From Ensifer sp. PDNC004 (GTDB lineage: Bacteria; Pseudomonadota; Alphaproteobacteria; Rhizobiales; Rhizobiaceae), in assembly GCF_016919405.1 (NCBI RefSeq), contig NZ_CP070352.1, positions 682,001-746,000 of the forward strand: a DNA stretch of 64,000 nt, read 5' to 3'. The translations under genes and the position numbers were made by a program. The notes beneath the pieces are model-generated. The model had not been told where the DNA came from and made no database searches. It saw only the letters and a program-made list of their open reading frames with translations. Of the stretch, positions 34,133 to 43,332 are shown piece by piece. Numbering within the stretch: position 1 is the first letter of the stretch; each line of letters starts with the position of its first letter.

Positions 34133-36489
34133 ACGCGAGCAATATCCAACGTCCCCGGTTCGGTTTGAGATCCTTTCGCGCCAAGTTCGTTCTGGTGGTC
34201 GGCAGCGCCGTGCTCTTCGACCTCCTGCTGACAGGCGGCTTGGCGCTCTGGAACGTTCAAAGGCTGTCGCGCGACGCGACGACGGAGGTCGGACAAGGCC
34301 TGCAAAACGCCAACGAAGATTACATGCTCACCTATGCGGAATCGACGGCCGCACGGGTTAATCTTCTGCTCGGCCAGGTTCACGCCGACGTCGCCACACT
34401 CGCAGGCGTAATCCAGGCGCAGATCGACCGCCCCGTGCGCCGCTCCGACGTCGGTGAAGCGCTTGCGCGGCATGCACCGGAATCCGTTACCGTCACCTAC
34501 GATGCCAAAGGTGGGTGGGCGCAGAACCTTCCGGGGCAGCTCTCGAGCGTAAGCGTGTGGAGCTACTTGCTTGGCCCCGACCACCGACCCCTGCCCGAGG
34601 TGCAGGCCGATATCGAGAACAGTGCCGTTCTCGATCTGGTTGCGCCTGCCTTGCTTGAGCACGGCCGCTCCAAACTGCAGATGTACTACGTCGGGCCAAA
34701 GGAACGGCCGATCTTGCGGATGGCGCCCTATGCGGACCAGGCGCAGACGTTCGACCGTCTCTATCCCGGCCACAACGAAGCCAACTTCTGGAACTTCTTC
34801 TTCCCCGGTCTGTACGATTCCTGGGAGGAATGGGCGAAGAACCCAAGCCTCAGGCCCGTTGCAGCCGATACCACGCAGACGGCCCCCTACACCGATGCGG
34901 CCTCGGGCAAGCTGATCGTCAGTTTCTTCCAGCCGCTCTGGACACCCGACCGCAAGGGTGTCGCCGGAGCGACCGGAACCGATATCACGCTCGACCAGCT
35001 GGCCGAGGTCGTCGAAAGCGTCAAGGTCGGCGACAGCGGCTTCGGATTTCTGGTGATGTCCGACGGCAACGTGCTTGCCATCAATCCGGTCGGCGAAAAG
35101 GTGATCGGCCTGCGGCGATCCAGCGACACGGGTGGACAAGGCGTCACCGGACTGGAGCGCTCGCTGCGCCGCAGCGCGCAGCCCGCAATCGCCGAGCTGC
35201 CGCTCGGCACCGATGGCGCCATTCAGCGCGTGCTGCTCGACGAAGCCGGTGAGAAGGTCCCCTATCTCATACTCCTGAAGCAGCTCGAGCCGGAGAACCT
35301 CTGGGTATCCGGCCCGGTGCGCCGCGAGACCATGTCGATCGGCATCGTCGTACCGGAGCGGGAAATCTACGCCTCGCTGTTTGCGGCACAGGCGAGTATC
35401 TCCGAAGCGACGAACCGCATCCTCATCTACCAGATCCTGGCCCTGCTCGCTTCGCTGCTGTTCGTCACGCTCGCCGTGTTCGGCATCTCCAAGCGGGTGA
35501 CCCGCGGCATCAGCGCGCTCGCCGGAGCGGCAACCAGCATCGAAGCGAAGGACTATTCCGTCCGTGTGCCCATCACCACGCGCGACGAGGTCGGTGAAGC
35601 CGCTATCGCCTTCAACAGAATGGCTGAGGAGATCAGCTACCACACCGAGAACCTCGAAAACCTGGTGACCGAACGCACCAAGCAGCTCGAGGACGCCAAC
35701 CATCAGATTTCGACGCTGAACACACAGTTGCGCAGCGAGAACCTGCGGCTCGGCGCCGAGCTTGCCGTTGCCAAGCAGATCCAGATGATGGTGCTGCCGA
35801 AGGCAGGCGAGCTCGCGGAAATCGCCGATCTCGAAATCGCCGCCTATATGCGACCGGCCGACGAGGTGGGCGGCGACTATTACGACGTGCTGCGCGACGG
35901 CGAGCGGCTGAAGATCGGCATTGGCGACGTGACCGGCCATGGCCTTGAAAGCGGCGTATTGATGCTGATGGTGCAGTCGGTCGCAAGAGCCCTGCAGGAA
36001 GCCGGCGACATGGACCCGGAGCAGTTCCTCAATCGCCTCAACCGCGCCATCTACAAGAACATCGTGCGCACCAACACCGACAAGCATCTGTCGCTCGCCT
36101 TCCTCGACTACGACGCCGGCCGCCTGACGCTGTCGGGGCAGCACGAAGAACTGATCGTCGTTCGCAAGGGAGCTGAAATCGAGCGGATCGACACGCTCGA
36201 CCTCGGCCTGCCGATCGGCCTGGAATCGGACATTTCGCGCTTTGTTGCCACCCGCGAGATCTCCTTCGGTCGCGGCGACATGATCGTGCTGCACACGGAC
36301 GGCGTGACCGAGGCTGCGAACGCCAAGGGCGAACTGTTTGGCATCGAGCGACTGTGCGAGAGTGCCGGAAAGTTTTACGGACAGAGCGCCGAGGACGTCA
36401 AATCGGGTATCATCGAGGACCTGATGGCGCATATCGGCAAGCAGAAGATCTACGACGACATCACACTCGTCGTCATGAGACACAGGTGA
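34129..36489 (+). CDS. Membrane PP2C (SpoIIE/RsbU-type) serine phosphatase with Cache and HAMP
   Basis: A 786-residue receptor phosphatase. Helix 1 is about 19-42, then a large periplasmic Cache-type sensor to about 425, helix 2 about 428-452, a HAMP domain, a coiled coil (LENLVTERTKQLEDA) and the PP2C domain from about 550. Metal and catalytic motifs are intact: DEVGGDYYDV, GDVTGHGLESG, HTDGVTEA and YDDITLVV. It should dephosphorylate the STAS partner in response to a periplasmic ligand. The architecture resembles Pseudomonas SiaA. Overlaps the methyltransferase gene by ATGA. Confidence 0.92.
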   Translation: MNASNIQRPRFGLRSFRAKFVLVVGSAVLFDLLLTGGLALWNVQRLSRDATTEVGQGLQNANEDYMLTYAESTAARVNLLLGQVHADVATLAGVIQAQIDRPVRRSDVGEALARHAPESVTVTYDAKGGWAQNLPGQLSSVSVWSYLLGPDHRPLPEVQADIENSAVLDLVAPALLEHGRSKLQMYYVGPKERPILRMAPYADQAQTFDRLYPGHNEANFWNFFFPGLYDSWEEWAKNPSLRPVAADTTQTAPYTDAASGKLIVSFFQPLWTPDRKGVAGATGTDITLDQLAEVVESVKVGDSGFGFLVMSDGNVLAINPVGEKVIGLRRSSDTGGQGVTGLERSLRRSAQPAIAELPLGTDGAIQRVLLDEAGEKVPYLILLKQLEPENLWVSGPVRRETMSIGIVVPEREIYASLFAAQASISEATNRILIYQILALLASLLFVTLAVFGISKRVTRGISALAGAATSIEAKDYSVRVPITTRDEVGEAAIAFNRMAEEISYHTENLENLVTERTKQLEDANHQISTLNTQLRSENLRLGAELAVAKQIQMMVLPKAGELAEIADLEIAAYMRPADEVGGDYYDVLRDGERLKIGIGDVTGHGLESGVLMLMVQSVARALQEAGDMDPEQFLNRLNRAIYKNIVRTNTDKHLSLAFLDYDAGRLTLSGQHEELIVVRKGAEIERIDTLDLGLPIGLESDISRFVATREISFGRGDMIVLHTDGVTEAANAKGELFGIERLCESAGKFYGQSAEDVKSGIIEDLMAHIGKQKIYDDITLVVMRHR

Positions 36490-36493
36490 TCAG

Positions 36494-37054
36494 ATGACCA
36501 CGCTCTACGGACTGGCGGACCTGACGATCGGCGCCCACCAGAAGATGACCCGGTTGCGTCTCTACGACGGGCCGCTGGATCTCAGCTGGAAGCATTGCGC
36601 CATGGCTTCGGATTTCGTCGCGGAACTGGCGGCGCTGCGCTACCGCGCGTCGCGCAACACCTATCGGGAAGTGCGCCACAACATCGGCTACCTGACCAAC
36701 GAACTGGTCGAGAATGCCGTGAAGTTCCGCGCTTCCGGGTCCGTAGTCGTCGAGGCCGCCCTCGAGGCTCAAAGCTTCCGCACGAAAGTGTCGAACGTGA
36801 TCGACAACGAAGCGGCCGCGCGCTTCCAGGATCTTTTGTCCGAGATCGCCGACGGCGACCCGGGCGACCTGCTCATCGAGCGCATCGAAGCCAACGCAAC
36901 CGGGCTCGGCAAGAGCGGCTCGGGGCTTGGTCTTTTGACGCTGATGAGCGATTATGGCGTTCGTTTCGCTTGGGTTTTTGGCGCCCAGGGTGACGACGGC
37001 GAAACCTCATTGGAGACTTATGCCTCCATTGCGGTCCCAGACCTCTCGAACTGA
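36494..37054 (+). CDS. HATPase-type kinase-like regulator (slr1658 superfamily-like)
   Basis: A 186-residue soluble protein with GHKL-type features: N-box [11 protein letters not shown] (Asn 69, Asn 74) and a glycine-rich lid [11 protein letters not shown] (137-147). This is what is expected of an RsbW/SiaB-like serine kinase that phosphorylates the STAS partner. ATG 36494 is four bases after the phosphatase stop. A clear D-x-G ATP-box is not obvious, so activity is not certain. Confidence 0.8.
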   Translation: MTTLYGLADLTIGAHQKMTRLRLYDGPLDLSWKHCAMASDFVAELAALRYRASRNTYREVRHNIGYLTNELVENAVKFRASGSVVVEAALEAQSFRTKVSNVIDNEAAARFQDLLSEIADGDPGDLLIERIEANATGLGKSGSGLGLLTLMSDYGVRFAWVFGAQGDDGETSLETYASIAVPDLSN

Positions 37055-37067
37055 TGAGCCGGTGAAC

Positions 37068-37409
37068 ATGGAAAACAAGGACGAAGAAGAGTATCGCGTT
37101 TGGTCCGAAGGCAACGATATTCATTTTGAAGGCACGATGCGGCTGCCGGGAACGGAAGCCTATGCGCCGATCTTCTCGACGGTGATGGGCGTGCTGGAGA
37201 CCGAGCCTGAGCACGTCACGATCGACCTCACCGAACTGCAGTTCCTGAACTCGTCCGGGATCAACCTGCTCGCCAAGCTGACGATCGAGGCACGCAACCG
37301 CCCGAACGTGCAATTGACGGTGCGCGGAACCTCGGAGATCCCGTGGCAGTCGAAATCGCTGCCGAACCTCAAGAAGCTGCACCCCGGCCTCGATCTCAGG
37401 CTCAACTGA
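37068..37409 (+). CDS. Stand-alone STAS protein (slr1659 superfamily-like)
   Basis: A 113-residue STAS-fold protein with the phospho-acceptor motif LNSSGIN (Ser 62/Ser 63) and a terminal [14 protein letters not shown], as in the slr1659 family of antagonist proteins. It would be phosphorylated by the kinase-like protein before it and dephosphorylated by the PP2C protein. GTG 37062 is an alternative start. Last gene of the operon; a palindrome and a strong hairpin follow. Confidence 0.86.
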   Translation: MENKDEEEYRVWSEGNDIHFEGTMRLPGTEAYAPIFSTVMGVLETEPEHVTIDLTELQFLNSSGINLLAKLTIEARNRPNVQLTVRGTSEIPWQSKSLPNLKKLHPGLDLRLN

Positions 37410-37422
37410 GATCGCACCGTGC

Positions 37423-37481
37423 CGGGAACCGGTTCCCGTAGTTAAAGCCTGAGCATCGCGCGCCCCACCGGCGCGCGATGC
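37423..37481 (+). terminator. Palindrome and hairpin after the partner-switch operon
   Basis: A 16-bp perfect palindrome CGGGAACCGGTTCCCG at 37423-37438 is followed by GCATCGCGCGCC, loop CCACC and its exact complement at 37453-37481. The second is the likely operon terminator; no strong T-run. Confidence 0.6.
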
Positions 37482-37580
37482 GCGTTGTGTATGCGAACCA
37501 GCGCTACCAGCCGATGACAAATGCGGTCGGCAAGAGCGGTCGCGCGCCCTCTACACCTTTCTCTCCCTCTCGTCGTCACG

Positions 37581-37631
37581 CTTGACTCTCCGAACGCCTC
37601 GCCCTATCGGTCAAATCATCCGATGACTTGA
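37581..37631 (+). promoter_or_regulatory. Promoter and FadR-type operator of the gntR gene
   Basis: CTTGAC at 37581, 17 bases, CTATCG at 37604, a good rhizobial -35/-10 pair. Immediately downstream TCAAATCATC-C-GATGACTTGA (37611-37631) is a dyad with 9 of 10 pairs, over the expected start of transcription. This is the classic place for autorepression. Confidence 0.65.
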
Positions 37632-37641
37632 TGAGCAGACG

Positions 37642-38319
37642 ATGCAACCGATCAATCGTACGAGCCTTGCCGAGAGCGCTGCCGAAAGCCTGCGGGCGGA
37701 AATCCTCGGCGGCCGCTGGGCCATTGGCGAGCGTATTCCCAACGAGACGGCGCTGACGGAACTCCTGGCGGTGAGCCGCGGGACCGTGCGCGAGGCCGTT
37801 CGCGTCCTGATCTCGAAAGGGCTGCTCGACGCCCGCCAGGGCTCCGGTACCTATGTCCGCTCGACGGTCGACAGTTCCGGCGCGCTTGACCGCGTCAAGC
37901 GGGCGAGCCTGCGCGACCAGTGGGAGGCGCGCGCGGCCCTCGACGTGGAAGCCGCCCGCCTGGCGGCGCTCCGGCATACGCCCAAGGATCTGGAACAGAT
38001 GAAGCGCCTTCTTCTCGCCCGCGGTACGGTTGCCGATGGCGGGCGTGAGGCCTTCGGCCGACGCGATATCGCTTTCCACCGGTCGATCGTCGAAGCCTCC
38101 GGCAACAGGGCGATCGTCGAGCTCTATGACTTTTTCACCTCGGCCATTCTCGAAACCATCCACTCGACGCTGTCGGGCGACCTGCCGGAGCCGGACGACC
38201 GGGCGCATGCGGCTATCGTCGAGGCCATAGCGACCAGTGACCCGGACAAGGCCGCGGCCGCCGTTCGGGCGTTCATGGCCCCCGTCCTCGCTGAACTTGA
38301 TCGGCTACTTTCCCAATGA
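37642..38319 (+). CDS. GntR family (FadR subfamily) regulator
   Basis: A 225-residue regulator: winged helix 1-75 (ALTELLAVSRGTVREAVRVLISKGLL) and an all-helical FCD effector domain (DIAFHRSIVEASGN with the metal-binding His/Asp pattern). ATG 37642 is just after its own operator. It overlaps the transporter gene by ATGA, so it likely controls that gene. Confidence 0.9.
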   Translation: MQPINRTSLAESAAESLRAEILGGRWAIGERIPNETALTELLAVSRGTVREAVRVLISKGLLDARQGSGTYVRSTVDSSGALDRVKRASLRDQWEARAALDVEAARLAALRHTPKDLEQMKRLLLARGTVADGGREAFGRRDIAFHRSIVEASGNRAIVELYDFFTSAILETIHSTLSGDLPEPDDRAHAAIVEAIATSDPDKAAAAVRAFMAPVLAELDRLLSQ

Positions 38320-39620
38320 ACCAGACTTTTCGTGACGCCCACAAAACCGAAGCCGTCGAACCGCTGGACATCGAAGATCAGCTGATCGATGCCGAGGCCG
38401 ACAGCGTGCCAGCCCCGCAGCCACCGGTGCTGAGCCGCAACGCCCGCATCCTTTTGGGCGCCAGCCTCGTGCTCATCGCCTTCAACCTCCGGCCGCTGTT
38501 TTCGAGCCTTTCGGTGTTGCTGCCCGAAGTGATGCAGGCGACCGGCCTTTCCACCGCAAGCGCCAGCGTGCTCACCACCCTGCCGGTGCTTTGCCTCGGC
38601 CTCTTCGCGCCGCTTGCGCCGAAGCTCGCGCAGCGCTTCGGCGCCGAACGCACGCTTCTCGGGGTGCTCGTGCTGCTCACGCTCGGCACCGGCCTGCGCG
38701 GCATCCAGTCCGTGCCGCTGCTTTTCCTTTCGACATTTGCCGCGGGCGCGGCGATCGCGATCGGCAACGTGCTGCTTCCAGGTCTTGTCAAGCGTGACTT
38801 TCCCGACCGGGCCGCGATGATGACGGGCCTTTACACCATGGCGCTCTGCGCCGGTGCTGCCGGCGCCGCCGGCCTGACGCTGACGATCGAACACCATGTG
38901 GTCGGCTCCTGGTCCGGCGCGCTTGCGGCCTGGGCGGTACCCGCCCTCATCGTACTGATGATCTGGGCGCCGCAGGCGCTGCGCGGCAAGGCGCAAGCTC
39001 GCCACAGCGGCTTCCGCGTCGTCGGCCTCTGGCGCGATCGGCTCGCCTGGCAGGTGACCCTGTTCATGGGGCTGCAATCCGCGCTCGCCTATTGCGTTTT
39101 CGGCTGGATGGCGCCGATCCTGCGTGAGCGTGGCCTCGATGCCGCAACCGCCGGCGCGGTGGTCTCCGCGTCGATCATGATGCAGGTCGTCACATGCTTG
39201 GCTGTGCCTTCCTTCGCCGTCCGTCGCCGCGACCAGCGCGCCGTCTGCGTGGCGCTCGTCGCCGCTGCCGTCGTCGCACTGATCGGCATCCTCTTTGCGC
39301 CGCTCTCGACGGTGCTCGTCTGGGCCGTTCTGCAAGGGATCGGCCAGGGCGGCCTCATTGCCGCGGCGATGACACTCATCGTGTTGCGCTCGCCCGATTC
39401 CCACGTGGCGGCGCATCTCTCCGGCATGGCCCAGGGCGTCGGCTACGTGCTCGCCGCCATTGGCCCGCTGCTTGTCGGCTTCATCCGCAGTTGGACCGGC
39501 AGCTTCGCCGCCAGCGCCATTCTCTTCATCGCGCTCGGCATCGGCGTGGCGATCATGGGAATGGGCGCGGGACGGGCGCTGCATGTCGGTGCGCGAACCG
39601 TCCGGATAGATGAGCGCTAA
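38316..39620 (+). CDS. CynX/NimT-type MFS transporter
   Basis: A 434-residue protein with a 45-residue acidic N-terminus and 12 helices. The CynX/YeaN-like opening of the first helices (LIAFNLRPLFSSLSVLLPEV) is distinctive; family members move cyanate, nitroimidazoles or unknown small molecules. Coupled to the GntR regulator upstream; substrate not evident. Confidence 0.88.
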   Translation: MNQTFRDAHKTEAVEPLDIEDQLIDAEADSVPAPQPPVLSRNARILLGASLVLIAFNLRPLFSSLSVLLPEVMQATGLSTASASVLTTLPVLCLGLFAPLAPKLAQRFGAERTLLGVLVLLTLGTGLRGIQSVPLLFLSTFAAGAAIAIGNVLLPGLVKRDFPDRAAMMTGLYTMALCAGAAGAAGLTLTIEHHVVGSWSGALAAWAVPALIVLMIWAPQALRGKAQARHSGFRVVGLWRDRLAWQVTLFMGLQSALAYCVFGWMAPILRERGLDAATAGAVVSASIMMQVVTCLAVPSFAVRRRDQRAVCVALVAAAVVALIGILFAPLSTVLVWAVLQGIGQGGLIAAAMTLIVLRSPDSHVAAHLSGMAQGVGYVLAAIGPLLVGFIRSWTGSFAASAILFIALGIGVAIMGMGAGRALHVGARTVRIDER

Positions 39621-39648
39621 GACGGACGGATTGGAGTTAGAACAATCC

Positions 39649-39682
39649 AAAGGGCTCCCCCTTCCCAGGCGGAGCCCTTTTT
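39649..39682. terminator. Bidirectional rho-independent terminator
   Basis: AAAGGGCTCC and GGAGCCCTTT (10 bp) enclose a 12-base loop, with T-runs on both strands, between two convergent MFS genes. Confidence 0.88.
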
Positions 39683-39701
39683 CTCGCGGTCAGCGCTCGG
39701 A

Positions 39702-40916
39702 TCAGGCCGCGGCCGCCACCGGCTGGTAGCGCGGCGCTGGCCGGAAGGTGAGCGCGATCAGGAACGCGCCGAGGCCGATGCCCCAGGAGCCGATATAGAG
39801 CCAGGTGTAGCTCGCCAGCGCATCATAGATCAGACCCCCGGCAATCGGTCCCGTCGCCATGCCGAGGCTGCCGGCCATCGCCGTTCCGCCGATCACCGTC
39901 CCCATCATCCGCAAGGGGAAATTCTCACGCGCAAGCACCGCATAAAGCGGCATGACGCCCGCATAGATGAAGCCGAACAGGGCCGCGACCGCGTAGAACG
40001 AGCCGAGCCCGGCGGCAAAGACATAGGCAAGCGCCCCGAAGGCCTGGGCGAGCAATCCGAGAACCAGCACGCGCTTGGCCCCGAAGCGGTCACCGAGCAG
40101 GCCGAAGACGACGCGGCCGCCCATGCCGGCGAGACCCTCGACGCTGTAGATCGACACGGCCGCCATGACCGGAATACCGCACGTGATGGCGTAGCTCACC
40201 GTGTGGAAGATCGGGCCGGAATGGGTGGCGCAGCAGAAGAAGTTGGTCAGGAGCAGGATGATGAAGAGCGGCGATTTCAGCACCTGGCTGGTCGTCATCG
40301 ACGACTGCGGCTCTTCCTCGGGCGACGCCGCGGCAGCGCCGCCGGCAAGGGCCGGCGCCTGGCGAACGAGGAACGAGACCGGGATCATGATGACGGCGAC
40401 GACGAGCGCGATGATCTGGAGAGCGGTCCTCCAGTCGTAGGCGGAAACCAGCCAGGCGGCAAAAGGCGACATCGTCAACGGCGCCATGCCCATGCCGGCA
40501 GACACGAGCGAGACAGCGAGGCTCCGATGCGTGTCGAACCAGCCGGTCACGCAGGCCATCATCGGCGCGAAGATCGCGGCCGTCGCCGTGCCGACGACGA
40601 CACCGAAGAGGATCTGGAAGGCGATCAGCGAGGTCGCCCAGCTTGCCGCCATCAGGCTGACAGCCAGGAGCACCGAGCCAATGAGCACGATCGGGCGTGC
40701 GCCCCACCGGTCGGAAAGGCTGCCCCAGGCGATGCTGGCAAAGGCCATGGCCAGGAAGCCGATGGTCATGGCGCTCGAAACGCCGGTCACCGACCAGCCG
40801 GTATCACGCGAAATCGGCAGCAGGAACACCGGAAGCGAAAACATGGCGCCGATCGCCAGGCAGCCGAGCAAGCCGCCCGCCGCCACGATGACCCAACGGT
40901 AATGCGAATTGGTCAT
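39702..40916 (-). CDS. MFS transporter (OFA/monocarboxylate-like)
   Basis: A 404-residue, 12-helix transporter. MFS motif A is visible as GSLSDRWGARP and again in the second half as GLLGDRFGAKR; a charged loop (SPEEEPQ) divides the halves. ATG 40916 has AAGGAG upstream. The pattern resembles oxalate/formate and monocarboxylate carriers. Divergent from the regulator at 41237, which may control it. Confidence 0.87.
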   Translation of the reverse strand: MTNSHYRWVIVAAGGLLGCLAIGAMFSLPVFLLPISRDTGWSVTGVSSAMTIGFLAMAFASIAWGSLSDRWGARPIVLIGSVLLAVSLMAASWATSLIAFQILFGVVVGTATAAIFAPMMACVTGWFDTHRSLAVSLVSAGMGMAPLTMSPFAAWLVSAYDWRTALQIIALVVAVIMIPVSFLVRQAPALAGGAAAASPEEEPQSSMTTSQVLKSPLFIILLLTNFFCCATHSGPIFHTVSYAITCGIPVMAAVSIYSVEGLAGMGGRVVFGLLGDRFGAKRVLVLGLLAQAFGALAYVFAAGLGSFYAVAALFGFIYAGVMPLYAVLARENFPLRMMGTVIGGTAMAGSLGMATGPIAGGLIYDALASYTWLYIGSWGIGLGAFLIALTFRPAPRYQPVAAAA

Positions 40917-41236
40917 TGCAATCTCCTTCGAGCCGCCCGGCCGAACGTCCGGCCACGCCGATAAATTGTGCAATCTGATCGCGCGGCGGACCGTACCTGG
41001 GACATCCCCACGAATCCGCCCGATTGAAAGACGCTCGCACCGGCACCGAGCCGACAGGAGCTCCGAAAGAATTCATAATAGTTGCGGATTCACATTCGAT
41101 GCAGTCTTGAAGGCATGCGCCCCACTGTTTCCGCTTGATTGTGCGACCAAGCTTCTTTCTGTTGTCGGTTGCCACCGGAGAGATAGATAAAAGCTGGGAC
41201 ACGGCTTGCGGGAGTGACAAGTGTGACGGGATTTCG
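40917..41236. other. Divergent intergenic region
   Basis: About 320 bases between a reverse-strand MFS gene and a forward regulator. I see no gene; it contains GCCGGAC/GTCCGGC-like dyads near 40940 and a possible forward -35 (CTTGAT at 41134). Promoters for both genes should be here, but none is convincing. Confidence 0.4.
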
Positions 41237-42457
41237 ATGGATTCGCTGATCACGGCCGCAGCACGCGCACTGGCGTCGGGCGATCCGCTCGGCGCGCTGA
41301 AGCGGGTGGCGCTGCGTGACGATCCGCCGGCACTGGCGCTGCGCGGCATCGCGATGGCCCAGCTTGGCGACTTCACTCGCGCAAAGGTCCTGCTGAAAAA
41401 CGCCGCGCGCGCCTTCGGCCCCAAGGAAGCGGTGGCGCGGGCCCGGTGCATCGTCGCCGAGGCGGAGATCGCCATCGTCTCCCGCGACCTCTCCTGGCCG
41501 ACGCGGGCGCTCGACGCCGCCCGCTCGACGCTCGAAGCCCATGGCGACCACCTCAACGCCGCCCACGCCCGCAATCTCAGCGCGCGGCGGCTGCTCTTGA
41601 TCGGCCGGCTGGACGAGGCCGAGGACCTTCTTGCCGGCATCGATACGGCATGGCTGACACCGCTGTCGAAAGCCGCCCACGAATTGGCGCTCGCTGGCAT
41701 CGCCGTGCGCCGACTGCGAACCGAGGCCGCCACCGCCGCCTTCAGGCGCGCGGATGAGGCGGCACGGGCGACCGGCATTCCGGCCCTGATCCTCGAAGTC
41801 GAGAACGCGGCCGCCGTGCTCAAAGCGCCGGCTGCCCGCCTGATGGCGGAAGGGGAAGAGCGTTCGCTGCAGCTGGGCGAGGTCGAAGAGCTGCTTGCTT
41901 CCGGCGCCCTGGTCGTCGATGCCTGCCGGAACCTCGTCAGAAGACAAGCGACCCTGTGCACGCTAGCCACCCGGCCGGTGCTCTTTGCGCTGGCGCGCAC
42001 GCTTGGTGAAGCCTGGCCGGGAGACGTCTCGCGGCGCACCTTGCTTGCCCGCGCCTTCGGCGCACGGCATGTCGATGAATCCCACCGCGCAAGGCTGCGC
42101 GTCGAAATCGGCCGGCTGCGCGAGGAACTGCGCCCGCTTGCAGATATCAAGGCGACAAGCGACGGCTTTCGGCTGGTGCCGCACGGCAAGCACAAGGTTG
42201 TCGTCCTTGCGCCGCCCGTCGACGAGCGGCATGCCACCATGCAGGCGCTGCTGGCGGATGGCGAGGCCTGGTCGAGTTCAGCGCTCGCAATCGCGCTCGA
42301 CGCCAGCGCGCGCACCGTGCAACGGGCGCTCGAAGAGCTCGCCTCGCAAGGCAAGGTCATACCGATCGGGCGCGGACGGGCACGGCGTTGGGTCGTGCCG
42401 CCCATTGCCGCATTCCCGACAGTCTTGTTACTCCCCGGCCCTTTGCCAAACGAATAG
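41237..42457 (+). CDS. Helix-turn-helix protein with TPR-like N-terminal region
   Basis: A 406-residue protein. The first 250 residues or so are Ala/Leu/Arg-rich helical repeats resembling TPRs (ALALRGIAMAQLGDFTRAKVLL). The C-terminus has a winged-helix-like segment (SSALAIALDASARTVQRALEELASQGKVI). ATG 41237 is the most likely start; an in-frame TTG lies 102 bases upstream. Eleven bases after its stop begins a beta-propeller gene, suggesting a functional pair. Specific role unknown. Confidence 0.75.
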   Translation: MDSLITAAARALASGDPLGALKRVALRDDPPALALRGIAMAQLGDFTRAKVLLKNAARAFGPKEAVARARCIVAEAEIAIVSRDLSWPTRALDAARSTLEAHGDHLNAAHARNLSARRLLLIGRLDEAEDLLAGIDTAWLTPLSKAAHELALAGIAVRRLRTEAATAAFRRADEAARATGIPALILEVENAAAVLKAPAARLMAEGEERSLQLGEVEELLASGALVVDACRNLVRRQATLCTLATRPVLFALARTLGEAWPGDVSRRTLLARAFGARHVDESHRARLRVEIGRLREELRPLADIKATSDGFRLVPHGKHKVVVLAPPVDERHATMQALLADGEAWSSSALAIALDASARTVQRALEELASQGKVIPIGRGRARRWVVPPIAAFPTVLLLPGPLPNE

Positions 42458-42467
42458 GATCAGCCCC

Positions 42468-43109
42468 ATGAAAAGATCCGAAGCCGAAATCATCCACATC
42501 TATGGCCCGTTCCCCGGGGCAGACCAGGTCCACGGCGTCACCTTCGACGGCCGCAACGTGTGGTTTGCCGCGGGTGATACGATCAACGCCTTCGACCCGG
42601 AAAACGGTGCGCCTGTCCGTTCGATCGACGTCGCCGCCCATGCCGGCACCGCGTTTGACGGCAAGCACCTCTTCCAGATTGCCGAAGATCGCATCCAGAA
42701 GATCGATCCGGAAACCGGGAAGATTCTCGCAACGATCCCGGCACCGGGCGGCGGCGGCGATTCCGGCCTTGCCTGGGCCGAGGGCACGCTTTGGGTCGGG
42801 CAGCATCGGGGCCGCAAAATTCATCAGATCGATCCCGAGAACGGCGCAATCCTGCGCACGATCGAATCCAAGCGCGTGGTGACTGGGGTGACCTGGGTCG
42901 ATGGCGAACTCTGGCACGGCACCTGGGAAGGCGACGAAAGCGATCTCAGGCGCATCGATCCGCAAACGGGAGCCGTGCTTGAAACGGTCGCCATGCCGTC
43001 CGGAATGGGCGTCTCGGGCCTGGAATCCGATGGCGGCGAACGCTTCTTCTGTGGCGGCGGCCCGAGCGGCGTCGTCCGGGCGGTTCGCCGACCGAAGCGG
43101 GCGCGCTGA
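42468..43109 (+). CDS. YncE/Vgb-like beta-propeller protein
   Basis: A 213-residue protein built of about four to five blades with a recurring DPxxGxxLxTI motif (DPENGAPVRSI, DPETGKILATI, DPENGAILRTI, DPQTGAVLETV). No signal peptide is visible, so it is probably cytoplasmic, unlike most YncE proteins. It may be a small lactonase-like or ligand-binding propeller; it is co-transcribed with the preceding regulator. Confidence 0.8.
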   Translation: MKRSEAEIIHIYGPFPGADQVHGVTFDGRNVWFAAGDTINAFDPENGAPVRSIDVAAHAGTAFDGKHLFQIAEDRIQKIDPETGKILATIPAPGGGGDSGLAWAEGTLWVGQHRGRKIHQIDPENGAILRTIESKRVVTGVTWVDGELWHGTWEGDESDLRRIDPQTGAVLETVAMPSGMGVSGLESDGGERFFCGGGPSGVVRAVRRPKRAR

Positions 43110-43174
43110 AACCACTGACGATGATCTGCTGGTGACAACTACGGCTGCGCGCCGTTGTCGATGCGGCGCCGGCA

Positions 43175-43280
43175 CTACAGCGCCGCGCGCCTTTGAGGCG
43201 CATAGAGGGCGCTGTAGCGCTTCGAAGCGCTGCATGTTCCGTCCGCAAAACCAGCGATGAATAGGGAACCATGCAGTAGC
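43175..43280. repeat. Rhizobial palindromic intergenic repeat element
   Basis: CTACAGCGCC (43175) pairs with GGCGCTGTAG (43208-43217) around an inner GCGCC/GGCGC stem, then GCGCTTCGAAGCGC, then CTGCATG (43230) pairs with CATGCAG (43270). This organisation, ending CATGCAGTAG, is that of a dispersed repeat I recall from Sinorhizobium/Ensifer genomes. Only one copy was seen in the window. Confidence 0.65.
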
Positions 43281-43332
43281 GTTGTCCCGGCACGGTCCGC
43301 AATACCCGGACACCGCGGACCGTGCCCGAGCT

